From positions 434,001-498,000 of the forward strand of contig JODX01000001.1 in the NCBI GenBank assembly GCA_000719105.1: 64,000 nt of DNA. The letters are read 5' to 3'. The notes beneath the pieces were generated by a model, which was not told the origin of the DNA, made no database searches, and was given only the letters and a program-made list of their open reading frames with translations. The position numbers and the translations under genes are program-made. Positions 16,354 to 26,732 of this stretch are shown one piece after another. Each line of letters starts with the position of its first letter. Within the stretch, counting starts at the first letter, position 1. This stretch comes from Streptomyces sclerotialus. GTDB taxonomy: Bacteria > Actinomycetota > Actinomycetes > Streptomycetales > Streptomycetaceae.

Positions 16354-18660
16354 ATGAGCAACATCCCGGAGACCGGACGTACCCCACGGGTCCAGGTCCG
16401 GCTGGTCGTCATCCAGATCCTCGTCGTCTCCCTCCTGGCGACGCTCGGCGGCCGGCTGTGGTACCTCCAGATCCGCGAGGGCGACACCTATGCCAAGGAG
16501 GCCTCCGGCAACCATGTGCAGCAGGTCGTCCAGCCCGCCGTACGCGGTTCGATCCTGGACGCCCGCGGCGTGCCCATCGCCGACAACGAGACCCGCCTCG
16601 TGGTCTCCGCCTCCCGCACCGACCTGATGAAGATGAAGGACGACGGCGAGGCGGTGCTCACCAAGCTCGCCGGCGTCCTGGACATGACCCCCAAGGAGGT
16701 CATGGACAAGGTCCGGCTGTGCGACTCCGAGACCCCGCAGCCCTGCTGGAACGGCTCCCCGTACCAGCCGATCCCCATCACCGACGAGGCCACCCCCAAG
16801 CAGGCCCTGCAGATCCGCGAGCGCTCCGAGGACTTCCCCGGCATCACCGCCGAGCCGCAGGCCATGCGCCGCTACCCGGCGCCCGGCGACGCCAACACCG
16901 CCCAGGTGCTCGGCTACCTCTCGCCGGTCACGGACGACGAGATCCAGCAGGCCCAGGACACCGACTCGCCGTATCTGCGCTCCGACCAGGTCGGCCGCTC
17001 CGGCCTGGAGCGCCAGTACGACAAGGAGCTGCGGGGCAAGGCCGGCGTCACCCGCTACGAGGTCGACAACCTCGGGCGGGTCATAGGAGAGGCCGAGAAC
17101 GACCCGGCCGAGCCCGGCGCCAACCTCGTCACCAGCATCGACGCCCGGGTCCAGCGCATCGCCGAGTACGAGCTCAACGAGGCGATGAAGGAGGCCCGCA
17201 AGCAGCACGACCGCAACACCGGCACCAACTACAAGGCCGACTCCGGCGCCATCGTCGTGATGGAGGCCAAGACCGGCCGCGTGGTCGCCATGGCGTCCAA
17301 CCCGACGTACGACCCGAACGCCTGGGTCGGCGGCATCTCCGCCAAGGACTACACGAAGCTCACCGGCAAGGACTCCAACTACCCGCTGCTGAACCGGGCC
17401 ATCCAGGGCCAGTCGGCCCCCGGCTCCATCTTCAAGGTCATCCCCACGGCCGCCGCCATACAGGCCGGCTACTCCTTCGACGGACCGTACGAGTGCTCCA
17501 GCTCGTACTCGATCGGCGGGCAGGTCTTCAAGAACTTCGAGTCGCAGAGCCACGGCGGGATCAGCCTCGGCCGCGCCCTGGAGGTCTCCTGCGACACCGT
17601 CTTCTACCGCCTCTCGCACGAGGAGTGGAAGAAGGACGGCGGCACCAAGCCGAAGAAGAACGCCAACGACTGGTTCTACAAGACCGCCCACCAGTTCGGC
17701 CTGGGCGAGGAGACCGGCATCGACCTGCCCAACGAGGTCACCGGCCGCGTCCCCGACCGCCAGTGGAAGCTCGACTACTGGAAGGCCAACAAGGACGCCT
17801 GGTGCAAGACCGGCAAGAAGGACGGCGACTACGCCGAGAAGATCGCCTACGAGAACTGCCTGGAGGGCAACAGGCTGCGCGCCGGTGACTCCGTCAACTA
17901 CTCCATCGGACAGGGCGACACCCTCGTCACCCCGATACAGATGGCGACGATCTACGCGGCCATCTCCAATGGGGGCACGCTCTACAACCCCACCGTCGGC
18001 AAGGCCGTCATCAGCGCCGACGGCAAGAAGGTGCAGGAGATCGAGCCCGAGGCGCACGGCAGGCTGCCGATGACGAAGAAGACCCGCGACCAGATAGACC
18101 AAGCCCTCGAGGGTGTCGCGACCCGCGGTACGGCCGCCTGGCGGTTCCAGGGCTGGCCGCAGGACGAGATCCCGATGCACGCCAAGACGGGTACGGCGGA
18201 GGTCTACGGCAAGCAGACCACCTCGTGGTTCGCCACGTACACCGAGGACTACTCCATCGTCATGACGATCTCCCAGGGCGGTACGGGCTCCGGCGCCTCC
18301 GCCCCGGCCGTGCGCAAGCTCTACAACGCGCTGTACGGCGTCTCCGAGGACGGGAAGATCGACAAAAAGAAGGCGCTGCTGTACACCCCGCAGAAGGGTC
18401 TGCCGGAGATCGAGTCCGACGGTTCGATCGACGCGCCGAAGGTCGACAAGTACCCCGGCCCGAAGGACAAGGAGTCGGCCTCGCCGAGCCCGCAGCCGGT
18501 GGTGTTCGGCGACCCGGTGCCCGCCGGTCCGGCGCCCGGCGACCTGGCGGCCACCGTGAACACCCCGTCCGGCGGCAACCGCGACGCCCGCAGGCGTGCG
18601 GCCCGCCCCGGGGGCCCCAAGAGGCGCAGGGGCGCCAGGAGGCGGAGGAGCACCGCATGA
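16354..18660 (+). CDS. mrdA: Penicillin-binding protein 2 (class B, D,D-transpeptidase)
   Basis: 768 aa, ATG 16354 after GGGAGGGAA. One N-terminal signal anchor (about 14-32, LVVIQILVVSLLATLGG), the dimerisation/pedestal domain, then the transpeptidase domain. Active-site motifs are SIFK at 358-361 (catalytic Ser358), SCD at 412-414 and KTG at 611-613. The final about 45 residues are disordered, ending in a run rich in Arg and Lys, which is unusual and could bind polymer or nucleic acid. It cross-links the peptidoglycan made by the SEDS partner RodA encoded next. S. coelicolor PBP2 from this cluster belongs to the spore-wall complex. Confidence 0.97.
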   Translation: MSNIPETGRTPRVQVRLVVIQILVVSLLATLGGRLWYLQIREGDTYAKEASGNHVQQVVQPAVRGSILDARGVPIADNETRLVVSASRTDLMKMKDDGEAVLTKLAGVLDMTPKEVMDKVRLCDSETPQPCWNGSPYQPIPITDEATPKQALQIRERSEDFPGITAEPQAMRRYPAPGDANTAQVLGYLSPVTDDEIQQAQDTDSPYLRSDQVGRSGLERQYDKELRGKAGVTRYEVDNLGRVIGEAENDPAEPGANLVTSIDARVQRIAEYELNEAMKEARKQHDRNTGTNYKADSGAIVVMEAKTGRVVAMASNPTYDPNAWVGGISAKDYTKLTGKDSNYPLLNRAIQGQSAPGSIFKVIPTAAAIQAGYSFDGPYECSSSYSIGGQVFKNFESQSHGGISLGRALEVSCDTVFYRLSHEEWKKDGGTKPKKNANDWFYKTAHQFGLGEETGIDLPNEVTGRVPDRQWKLDYWKANKDAWCKTGKKDGDYAEKIAYENCLEGNRLRAGDSVNYSIGQGDTLVTPIQMATIYAAISNGGTLYNPTVGKAVISADGKKVQEIEPEAHGRLPMTKKTRDQIDQALEGVATRGTAAWRFQGWPQDEIPMHAKTGTAEVYGKQTTSWFATYTEDYSIVMTISQGGTGSGASAPAVRKLYNALYGVSEDGKIDKKKALLYTPQKGLPEIESDGSIDAPKVDKYPGPKDKESASPSPQPVVFGDPVPAGPAPGDLAATVNTPSGGNRDARRRAARPGGPKRRRGARRRRSTA

Positions 18661-18694
18661 ACGGCCGCCGCGACACCAGGCGGAGGACCACCGT

Positions 18695-19894
18695 ATGACC
18701 GGCGCGAACAGCTTCTCCGTCTCCGGGTACGGGCCCCAGCGGTCCGGCCTGGCCCGGCTGCTCGCCCGGGACTCGCTCGCCCGCCGGCTCGACTGGCCGA
18801 TACTGCTGTGCGCCCTCGCGCTGTCGCTCATCGGCACGGCCCTCATCTACTCGGCCACCCGCAACCGCACCGAGCTCAACCAGGGCGACCCGTACTACTT
18901 CCTGACCCGGCACCTCCTCAACACCGGCATCGGCATCACGCTGATGATCGGCACGATCTGGCTCGGCCACCGCACCCTGCGCACGGCCGTCCCGATCCTG
19001 TACGGCATCTCGGTCTTCCTGGTGCTGATGGTGCTCACCCCACTCGGCGCGACCATCAACGGCGCACACGCGTGGATCAAGCTCCCCGGGGGCTTCTCGC
19101 TCCAGCCCTCCGAGTTCGTGAAGGTCACGATCATCCTGGGCATGGCGATGCTGCTCGCGGCACGGGTCGACGCGGGCGACCGGGAGCACCCGGACCACCG
19201 CACCGTCGTACAGGCCCTCGGTCTGGCCGCCGTCCCGATAGCGATCACGCTGCTCATGCCCGACCTCGGCTCGGTCATGGTCATGGTCGTCCTGGTGCTC
19301 GGTGTGCTGCTCGCCTCCGGCGCGTCCAACCGCTGGATCTTCGGGCTGATCGGCACGGGCGTGGCCGGCGCGATCGCCGTCTGGCAGCTCAAGATCCTGG
19401 ACGAGTACCAGATCAACCGGTTCGCCGCCTTCGCCAACCCCGAGCTCGACCCGGCCGGCGTCGGCTACAACACCAACCAGGCGCGTATCGCCATCGGCTC
19501 CGGCGGCCTGTTCGGCACCGGTCTCGGTGAGGGCTCGCAGACCACCGGCCAGTTCGTGCCCGAGCAGCAGACGGACTTCGTCTTCACGGTCGCGGGCGAG
19601 GAGCTCGGCTTCGTCGGCGGGGCGCTGATCATAGTGCTGCTCGGCATCGTGCTGTGGCGCGCCTGCCGCATCGCCCGCGAGACGACCGAGCTGTACGGCA
19701 CGATCGTCGCCGCCGGCATCATCGCCTGGTTCGCCTTCCAGTCCTTCGAGAACATCGGGATGACTCTCGGCATCATGCCGGTGGCCGGTCTGCCGCTGCC
19801 GTTCGTGTCGTACGGCGGATCGTCGATGTTCGCGGTCTGGGTGGCGGTCGGGCTGCTCCAGTCGATCCGGGTGCAGCGGCCCCTGTCGGCGTAG
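18695..19894 (+). CDS. rodA: RodA, SEDS-family peptidoglycan glycosyltransferase
   Basis: 399 aa from ATG 18695 with GGAGG at 18682-18686; the frame open upstream overlaps mrdA and is not used. About ten membrane helices. SEDS landmarks are the cluster near INGAHAWIKLPGGFSLQPSEFVK, the long extracytoplasmic loop FAAFANPELDPAGVGYNTNQARIAIGSGG, and the closing LPLPFVSYGGSSMFAVW. It polymerises lipid II glycan strands together with PBP2. The Streptomyces homologue is also called sfr. A 12-bp inverted repeat follows. Confidence 0.96.
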   Translation: MTGANSFSVSGYGPQRSGLARLLARDSLARRLDWPILLCALALSLIGTALIYSATRNRTELNQGDPYYFLTRHLLNTGIGITLMIGTIWLGHRTLRTAVPILYGISVFLVLMVLTPLGATINGAHAWIKLPGGFSLQPSEFVKVTIILGMAMLLAARVDAGDREHPDHRTVVQALGLAAVPIAITLLMPDLGSVMVMVVLVLGVLLASGASNRWIFGLIGTGVAGAIAVWQLKILDEYQINRFAAFANPELDPAGVGYNTNQARIAIGSGGLFGTGLGEGSQTTGQFVPEQQTDFVFTVAGEELGFVGGALIIVLLGIVLWRACRIARETTELYGTIVAAGIIAWFAFQSFENIGMTLGIMPVAGLPLPFVSYGGSSMFAVWVAVGLLQSIRVQRPLSA

Positions 19895-19898
19895 GCGC

Positions 19899-19945
19899 CC
19901 GGAGCGGGGCCCGGCACCCGGACACGGTGACGCGCCCCGCTCCGG
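19899..19945. terminator. Inverted repeat after rodA
   Basis: CCGGAGCGGGGC (19899-19910) pairs with GCCCCGCTCCGG (19934-19945). The 23-nt loop is long, so the strength is uncertain. Confidence 0.5.
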
Positions 19946-19981
19946 ACCGGACATGGACTGCCCAACCGCCGGATGCGCCAC

Positions 19982-19987
19982 TACATT
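19982..19987 (+). promoter_or_regulatory. Predicted -10 element of the CYTH/CHAD gene (leaderless start)
   Basis: TACATT ends 6 nt before ATG 19994 and no ribosome site exists. This supports 19994 over the in-frame ATG at 19973. Confidence 0.5.
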
Positions 19988-19993
19988 CGCCCC

Positions 19994-21508
19994 ATGCCGG
20001 ACACCAAGCGCGAGATCGAGCTGAAGTACGAGTCCGACGAGAGCGGTCTGCCGGATCTGACCGGTGTCGCCGGTATCGAGACCGTGATCGACAAGGGTGT
20101 CGTCGAGCTGGACGCCGTCTACTACGACACCGCCGACGAGCGCCTCGCCGCGTCCGCGATCACCCTGCGGCGCCGTACCGGAGGGGCCGACGCGGGCTGG
20201 CACCTGAAGTTCCCCGTCTCCGCCGGTGTGCGGGACGAGATCCGCGCCCCGCTCTCCGACACCGTGCCGCGCGCCCTCGCCCACCTGGTGCGCTCCCGGG
20301 TCCGCGACGCCGAACTGGTCCCCCTCGTCCGCCTCCGCTCCTCGCGTGACGTCCGCGACCTGCTCGGCGCGGACGGCGTGCTCCTCGCCGAGGCCAGTGT
20401 GGACTCCGTGCGCGCCGAGCGGCTCACCGGCGGCGGGCGCGACGCCCAGTGGACCGAGATCGAGGTGGAACTGGCCGACGGCGGGGACCCGAAGTTCCTC
20501 GACAAGGTCGACAAGAAGCTGCGCAAGGCGGGCCTCGAGCCGTCCGCATCGTCCTCCAAGCTGGCCAGGGCCCTGCGGGAGACGGCCCCCCGGGTCAGCG
20601 GGGACAGGGTGGCGGCCGGGCCGCCGGAGCCCTCCGCGCGGGCCGACACCGCCGCCGGCCCCGTCCTCGCCTATGTGCGCGCCCAGCGTGACGCGATCGT
20701 CGCCCTCGACCCGGCCGTACGCCGTGACCTGCCGGACTCCGTGCACAGCATGCGCGTCGCCACCCGCCGGCTGCGCAGCACCCTGAAGTCGTACGCCAAG
20801 GTCCTGGACCGCACGGTCACCGACCCCGTCGGCGCGGAGCTGAAGTGGCTGGCCGAGGAGCTGGGCGGGGGCCGTGACCAGGAGGTCCTGGCCGAACGCC
20901 TCACGGCCGCCCTGGACGACTTGCCGAGGGCCCTCCTCGCCGGTCCGGTCCGCACCCGGCTGCGCACCTGGTCCCACGCCCGCCGCTCCGGCTCCCGCCG
21001 CCGGATGATCGCCGTACTGAACGGCGACCGGTACCTGGCGCTGCTCGGCGCGCTCGACTCCCTGGCCGACGACCCGCCGCTGCGCGAGGCGGCCGGCCGC
21101 GGCGCGGGAAAGGTGCTGGACAAGACCGTACGGCGGGAGCTCGAGCGGGTCTTCGGGCTCGTCCGGGAGGCCCTCGACGTGCCGCCCGGCGAGGAGCGCG
21201 ACCTGGGCCTGCACGAGGCCCGCAAGAAGGCCAAGCGCGCCCGGTACGCGGCCGAGGCGGCCGCCGCGTGGGAGGACGACCCGAAGGGAGCGTTCGCGGA
21301 ACGGGTACGCGCCATGAAGGCCCTGCAGAGCCTCCTCGGCGAGCACCAGGACAGCGTCATGGCCCGGCAGGCCCTGCGCGAGGTGGCGGCCCAGGCCCAC
21401 GCGGCGGGGGAGAGCGCCTTCACCTACGGTGTGCTGTACGGCCGGGAGGAGCTGCGGGCCGCCCAGGCGGAGGCGGCGCTGCCGGAGGCGTACGAGTCGA
21501 TGCGGTGA
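19994..21508 (+). CDS. CYTH and CHAD domain protein (triphosphate / polyphosphate binding)
   Basis: 504 aa. The N-terminal CYTH domain (about 1-200) opens with the diagnostic ExExK motif (E7-I-E9-L-K11) and keeps many Arg/Lys and Glu that line the triphosphate tunnel, e.g. AITLRRRTG and WHLKFP. The CHAD domain (about 215-500) is helical and rich in conserved His, Arg and Lys, e.g. VHSMRVATRRLRSTLKSY and LHEARKKAKRARYAAE. CYTH enzymes hydrolyse inorganic or organic triphosphates, and CHAD domains bind polyphosphate. The fused form is widespread in Streptomyces; a role in polyphosphate turnover is likely but not shown here. Confidence 0.9.
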   Translation: MPDTKREIELKYESDESGLPDLTGVAGIETVIDKGVVELDAVYYDTADERLAASAITLRRRTGGADAGWHLKFPVSAGVRDEIRAPLSDTVPRALAHLVRSRVRDAELVPLVRLRSSRDVRDLLGADGVLLAEASVDSVRAERLTGGGRDAQWTEIEVELADGGDPKFLDKVDKKLRKAGLEPSASSSKLARALRETAPRVSGDRVAAGPPEPSARADTAAGPVLAYVRAQRDAIVALDPAVRRDLPDSVHSMRVATRRLRSTLKSYAKVLDRTVTDPVGAELKWLAEELGGGRDQEVLAERLTAALDDLPRALLAGPVRTRLRTWSHARRSGSRRRMIAVLNGDRYLALLGALDSLADDPPLREAAGRGAGKVLDKTVRRELERVFGLVREALDVPPGEERDLGLHEARKKAKRARYAAEAAAAWEDDPKGAFAERVRAMKALQSLLGEHQDSVMARQALREVAAQAHAAGESAFTYGVLYGREELRAAQAEAALPEAYESMR

Positions 21509-21567
21509 GCCGCGTTAGGCTAGATGGTCACCCCTGTCAAAACGTCATCCTCACGAAGGTCCGCGAG

Positions 21568-23550
<1,983 letters not shown>

Positions 23551-23552
23551 CC

Positions 23553-23584
23553 CGTCCCCGGTAGCAGCCTGGCAGCCGGGGACG
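23553..23584. terminator. 9-bp hairpin after the radical SAM gene
   Basis: CGTCCCCGG (23553-23561) pairs with CCGGGGACG (23576-23584), 2 bp after the stop codon. It separates this gene from the glycan cassette. Confidence 0.55.
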
Positions 23585-23699
23585 AGCCGCCCGTCGCCGG
23601 AGGCCGGTCCGACCGGTCTGCGTGCCGACAGGGTGAATCGAGCGCCGGTGGCGGTGCCGTTGCGCTCGCGACGGCACCGGGAGCCGTAAACATCGTCGT

Positions 23700-25109
23700 G
23701 TGGCTCGTACGACAAAAGGGGCAGAAAGGTCCGTCTCCCGGCTGTGCTCCGTCGGCCGGCCGGGGGACGGAGAGGCCCCGTCCCTGCCTCCGGTCCCCGA
23801 AGCCCTGCGGCGCTGGACGGAGGAGTCCGGTGCCGCAGGCGCCGACCCGGGACCGGCCGGCGTCACGGTGGCCGTCGTCGGCCTGGGATACGTGGGACTG
23901 CCCACGGCGCTCGGCCTCTGGGAGGCCGGCGCCACGGTCCTCGGCATCGACACCAGCGAACAGCGCCTGTGCGACATCCGGGCCGGAGCGGTGGACCTGC
24001 TGCCGGCCCAGCACGCGGCGCTGGTCTGCGCGGAGTCCAGCGGCGCCTTCTCGCTGACGTCCGACGCGGGCGCGCTCGGCCGGGCCGACGCCGTGGTCGT
24101 GTGCGTCCCGACGCCGGTGACGGAGCGGCAGGAGCCCGACACGAGAACACTGCGGGCCGCCTGCGCCTCGTTGGTCGACCGGGCCGTGCCCGGCCAGCTC
24201 ATCGTGCTCACCTCGACCAGCCATGTCGGCACCACCCGCGAGCTGCTGATCGACCCGCTGGCGGCGCGCGGACTGGTCGCCGAGGAGAACGTACTGGTCG
24301 CCTTCGCACCGGAACGGATCGACCCGGGCAACGAGCGGCACGTCCCCGGGAACACCCCGCGCGTGGTCGGCGGCGCCGGACCCCTCTCCTCCCGTGCCGC
24401 CGCCCGGCTGCTGCGCCCGACCGCCTCCCGCGTCCACCTGGTGGACGGCCCCGAGACCGCGGAGATGGCCAAGCTGTGGGAGAACGTCTTCCGCGCCGTC
24501 AACATCGCCCTCGCCAACGAACTCTCCGACGCCTGCCTGCACTTCGGCCTCTCCCCGCTGACGGTGCTCGAGGCGGCGGCGACCAAGCCGTACGGGTTCA
24601 TGCCGTTCCACCCCGGACCGGGCGCAGGCGGGCACTGCATCCCCTGCGACCCGTACTACCTGCTGGGCGGGCTGCGCTCCGGCCCGGTGGCCGCGCCGGT
24701 CGTGGACGCGGCCATGGCCGCCCTGCGCGAACGGCCGGCCGAGGTCGTCCGCCGGGCCGCCGGCCTGCTGCGGGACGGCGGCACCGGCCCGGCGGGGGCG
24801 CGGGTGCTGGTGCTCGGCGTGGCCTACAAGGAGGGCGTCTCCGATGTGCGGGAGAGCCCGGCGCTGCGCATCCTCGAACTGCTCGCCGCACAGGGCGCCG
24901 AGGTCTTCTACAGCGATCCCCACGTGCCCTCGCTCGCGGTGGACGGGCGCGTCCTGCAGTCCGTGCCCGACCCGTCCACGCTCCCCTGCGACCTGGCCGT
25001 CCTGCACACGGCCCACCCCGGGTGGGACCTGTCGTGGCTGGCGGCCGTGGACCTGGTCCTCGACACCCGGTTCGGCCGCGGCTCGCTCTCCCCGGCAGCC
25101 GCCCGGTGA
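23700..25109 (+). CDS. UDP-glucose/GDP-mannose dehydrogenase family protein, probably UDP-N-acetylglucosamine 6-dehydrogenase type
   Basis: 469 aa from GTG 23700; start uncertain because the first about 54 residues are an unstructured extension and GTG 23868 is also possible. The NAD-binding motif GLGYVGLP is near residue 61. The catalytic cysteine is Cys313 in PGPGAGGHCIPCDPYYL; the PGPG-GGHCIP-DP form is closer to WbpA/WecC-type UDP-HexNAc dehydrogenases than to UDP-glucose dehydrogenases. The C-terminal Rossmann domain (VLVLGVAYKEGVSDVRESPAL) is intact. It should oxidise C6 of a UDP-sugar to the uronic acid. Its stop overlaps the GT2 start (GTGA), so dehydrogenase and polymerase are made together. 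Confidence 0.85.
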   Translation: MARTTKGAERSVSRLCSVGRPGDGEAPSLPPVPEALRRWTEESGAAGADPGPAGVTVAVVGLGYVGLPTALGLWEAGATVLGIDTSEQRLCDIRAGAVDLLPAQHAALVCAESSGAFSLTSDAGALGRADAVVVCVPTPVTERQEPDTRTLRAACASLVDRAVPGQLIVLTSTSHVGTTRELLIDPLAARGLVAEENVLVAFAPERIDPGNERHVPGNTPRVVGGAGPLSSRAAARLLRPTASRVHLVDGPETAEMAKLWENVFRAVNIALANELSDACLHFGLSPLTVLEAAATKPYGFMPFHPGPGAGGHCIPCDPYYLLGGLRSGPVAAPVVDAAMAALRERPAEVVRRAAGLLRDGGTGPAGARVLVLGVAYKEGVSDVRESPALRILELLAAQGAEVFYSDPHVPSLAVDGRVLQSVPDPSTLPCDLAVLHTAHPGWDLSWLAAVDLVLDTRFGRGSLSPAAAR

Positions 25110-26581
25110 GCGGCACCGCCCCGGCCCGGCCGCCCCGCACCGCCGGATCCGCCGTGCGGCGCCGGCTGCTGACGCCGGTGCGCCGCGGCGTGGAGCGCCT
25201 GGACCGGCCGGTACGCGACGGCCTGGTACGGCTGCTGACCGTGACCGCGCTGCTCTCGGTGCTGCTCCTGCTCGCCCGCCGCACGGTGCAGCTGCCGCAC
25301 GGCACGGGTCTCGTGACCGCCTACGGGGTGGCCGTGCTGACCGGCACGGCATGTCTGCTGTACCTGGCCTACGCGGAGTACGACGACCCGGCGGTACGGC
25401 CGCTGCGCCGCCGGGCCCGAGGGCACGCGGGGTTCCCGGCGCTGCCGGCGCGGCCCCGGGTCAGCTTCCTGCTGGCGGTGAAGGACGAGGCGGGCCATGT
25501 CGCGGCCTGCGTCCGGTCGATGGCCGCCTCCGACTGCCCCGATCTGCAGATCGTCGTCGTCGACGACGGGTCCCGGGACGGTACGGGGGAGATCCTCGAC
25601 GCGCTGGGCGAGGAGCTCGGCATCACCGTGCTGCGGCTGGAGCGCAACCTCGGCAAGAAGGCGGCGCTGGTACGGGGCTGCGCGCTCGCGGACGGCGACG
25701 TCCTGGTGTTCACCGACTCCGACTGCCTCGTCGCCCCGGACGCCGTGCGCCGGTGCGTGGAGGCGATGGTCCGCCACCCCGACCTGGGGGCGGTCAGCGG
25801 GCACTGCCGGGCCCTGAACGCGGACTCCGGCCTCCTGGCCCGGATGCAGGACGTCTGGTACGAGGGGCAGTTCCGCGTGGCCAAGGCGGCCGAGTCGGCC
25901 CTCGGCGCGGTGACCTGTGTCTCCGGACCGCTCGCCGCCTTCCGCCGGGAAGCCGTGATCAACTACCTCCCCGCCTGGGCGGAGGACCGCTTCCTGGGCG
26001 CACCCTTCCGCTTCGCCACCGACCGCCAGCTCACCGGCTATGTGCTCGGCCAGGCGTGGCGCGGCCGGAAGCTGAAGCGACGGCACGCCGGCTCGCCGTT
26101 CGTGCGTGACGAGGACCACCCCGAGCGGCGCTGGCTGGTCGCCTACAGCCGCAGCGCGCGCGTCTGGACCAATGTGCCGGCCCGCTGGCGGCCCTTCCTG
26201 CGCCAGCAGGTCCGCTGGAAGAAGAGCTTCGTCCGCAACCTCTTCTTCACCGGCGCCTTCATGTGGCGCCGGGGCCCCGGTCCCGCCCTGCTCTACTACG
26301 GGCACGCCCTGTGGGTGCTGGCCGCGCCGGTGCTGGTCTTCTGGCACCTGGTGTGGGCCCCGCTGCACTGGGCGGCGGCCGGACCGACCCTCCTCTACCT
26401 GTGCGGGGTGCTCCTCAAGGGCACCCTGTGGGGCCTGGCCTACCGCATCGACCACCCCGGCGACCCGCACTGGCGCCACCGCCCGCTGATGAGCCTGCTG
26501 TCCTGCTGCGTCCTGGCCTGGCTCCTGCCCTGGGCCGCCCTCACCCTGCGCCGCGCCACCTGGACGAGGAGCCCCGTATGA
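25106..26581 (+). CDS. Membrane glycosyltransferase family 2, hyaluronan/chitin synthase or PgaC-like
   Basis: 491 aa; GTG 25106 overlaps the preceding stop by four bases. Two N-terminal helices (about 45-63 and 72-92) are followed by a cytoplasmic GT2 domain with DDGS at 153-156, the DXD motif D204-S-D206, an acceptor-site ATDRQLTGY and the processive-synthase motif Q367-Q-V-R370-W371. At least three membrane helices follow. This is the architecture of processive beta-glycan synthases (HAS, NodC, IcaA/PgaC) that polymerise and export a sugar chain. The linked UDP-sugar dehydrogenase suggests a uronic or aminouronic acid in the product; the linked PgaB-like deacetylase suggests N-acetylhexosamine. 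Confidence 0.88.
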   Translation: MSGTAPARPPRTAGSAVRRRLLTPVRRGVERLDRPVRDGLVRLLTVTALLSVLLLLARRTVQLPHGTGLVTAYGVAVLTGTACLLYLAYAEYDDPAVRPLRRRARGHAGFPALPARPRVSFLLAVKDEAGHVAACVRSMAASDCPDLQIVVVDDGSRDGTGEILDALGEELGITVLRLERNLGKKAALVRGCALADGDVLVFTDSDCLVAPDAVRRCVEAMVRHPDLGAVSGHCRALNADSGLLARMQDVWYEGQFRVAKAAESALGAVTCVSGPLAAFRREAVINYLPAWAEDRFLGAPFRFATDRQLTGYVLGQAWRGRKLKRRHAGSPFVRDEDHPERRWLVAYSRSARVWTNVPARWRPFLRQQVRWKKSFVRNLFFTGAFMWRRGPGPALLYYGHALWVLAAPVLVFWHLVWAPLHWAAAGPTLLYLCGVLLKGTLWGLAYRIDHPGDPHWRHRPLMSLLSCCVLAWLLPWAALTLRRATWTRSPV

Positions 26582-26601
26582 AAGCCATGAGTCCCGCATG
26601 A
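26578..26601 (+). CDS. Seven-codon mini-ORF linking the GT2 gene to the 44-aa gene
   Basis: ATG 26578 overlaps the GT2 stop codon (ATGA), reads MKAMSPA and stops at 26599-26601, where the next gene's ATG overlaps it (ATGA again). A good ribosome site GAGGAG lies at 26565-26570, 7 nt before this ATG. It may be a translational relay or a decayed start. Whether the peptide matters is unknown. Confidence 0.35.
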   Translation: MKAMSPA

Positions 26602-26732
26602 ACCGCATCAAGGGCACAGGGAGCCCGAGGAACGCGCTGCGCGCACTGGGCCGCTGGACCACCGGCGCCCTCTCGGCGGTTGGCGTGGCCGCCCTCTACT
26701 ACATCGTGCTGACCCGGGGCCGCCCGCTGTGA
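26598..26732 (+). CDS. 44-aa single-pass membrane peptide in the glycan cassette
   Basis: ATG 26598 to TGA 26732. A basic N-terminus (MNRIKGTGSPRNALRALGR) leads into one helix at about residues 21-39 (TTGALSAVGVAALYYIVLT), ending RGRPL. Its start overlaps the mini-ORF stop and its stop overlaps the deacetylase GTG, so it is tightly coupled to both neighbours. Small membrane partners (IcaD, PgaD) are needed by PgaC/IcaA synthases; this peptide is much shorter and shows no clear similarity, so an accessory role is inferred from position only. Confidence 0.65.
   Translation: MNRIKGTGSPRNALRALGRWTTGALSAVGVAALYYIVLTRGRPL

Noticed and set aside
18260..21400. A 1,046-codon minus-strand open frame opposite mrdA, rodA and the CYTH/CHAD gene
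   Set aside because: Same composition effect; it crosses three well-supported genes and two intergenic regions and has no start signals.
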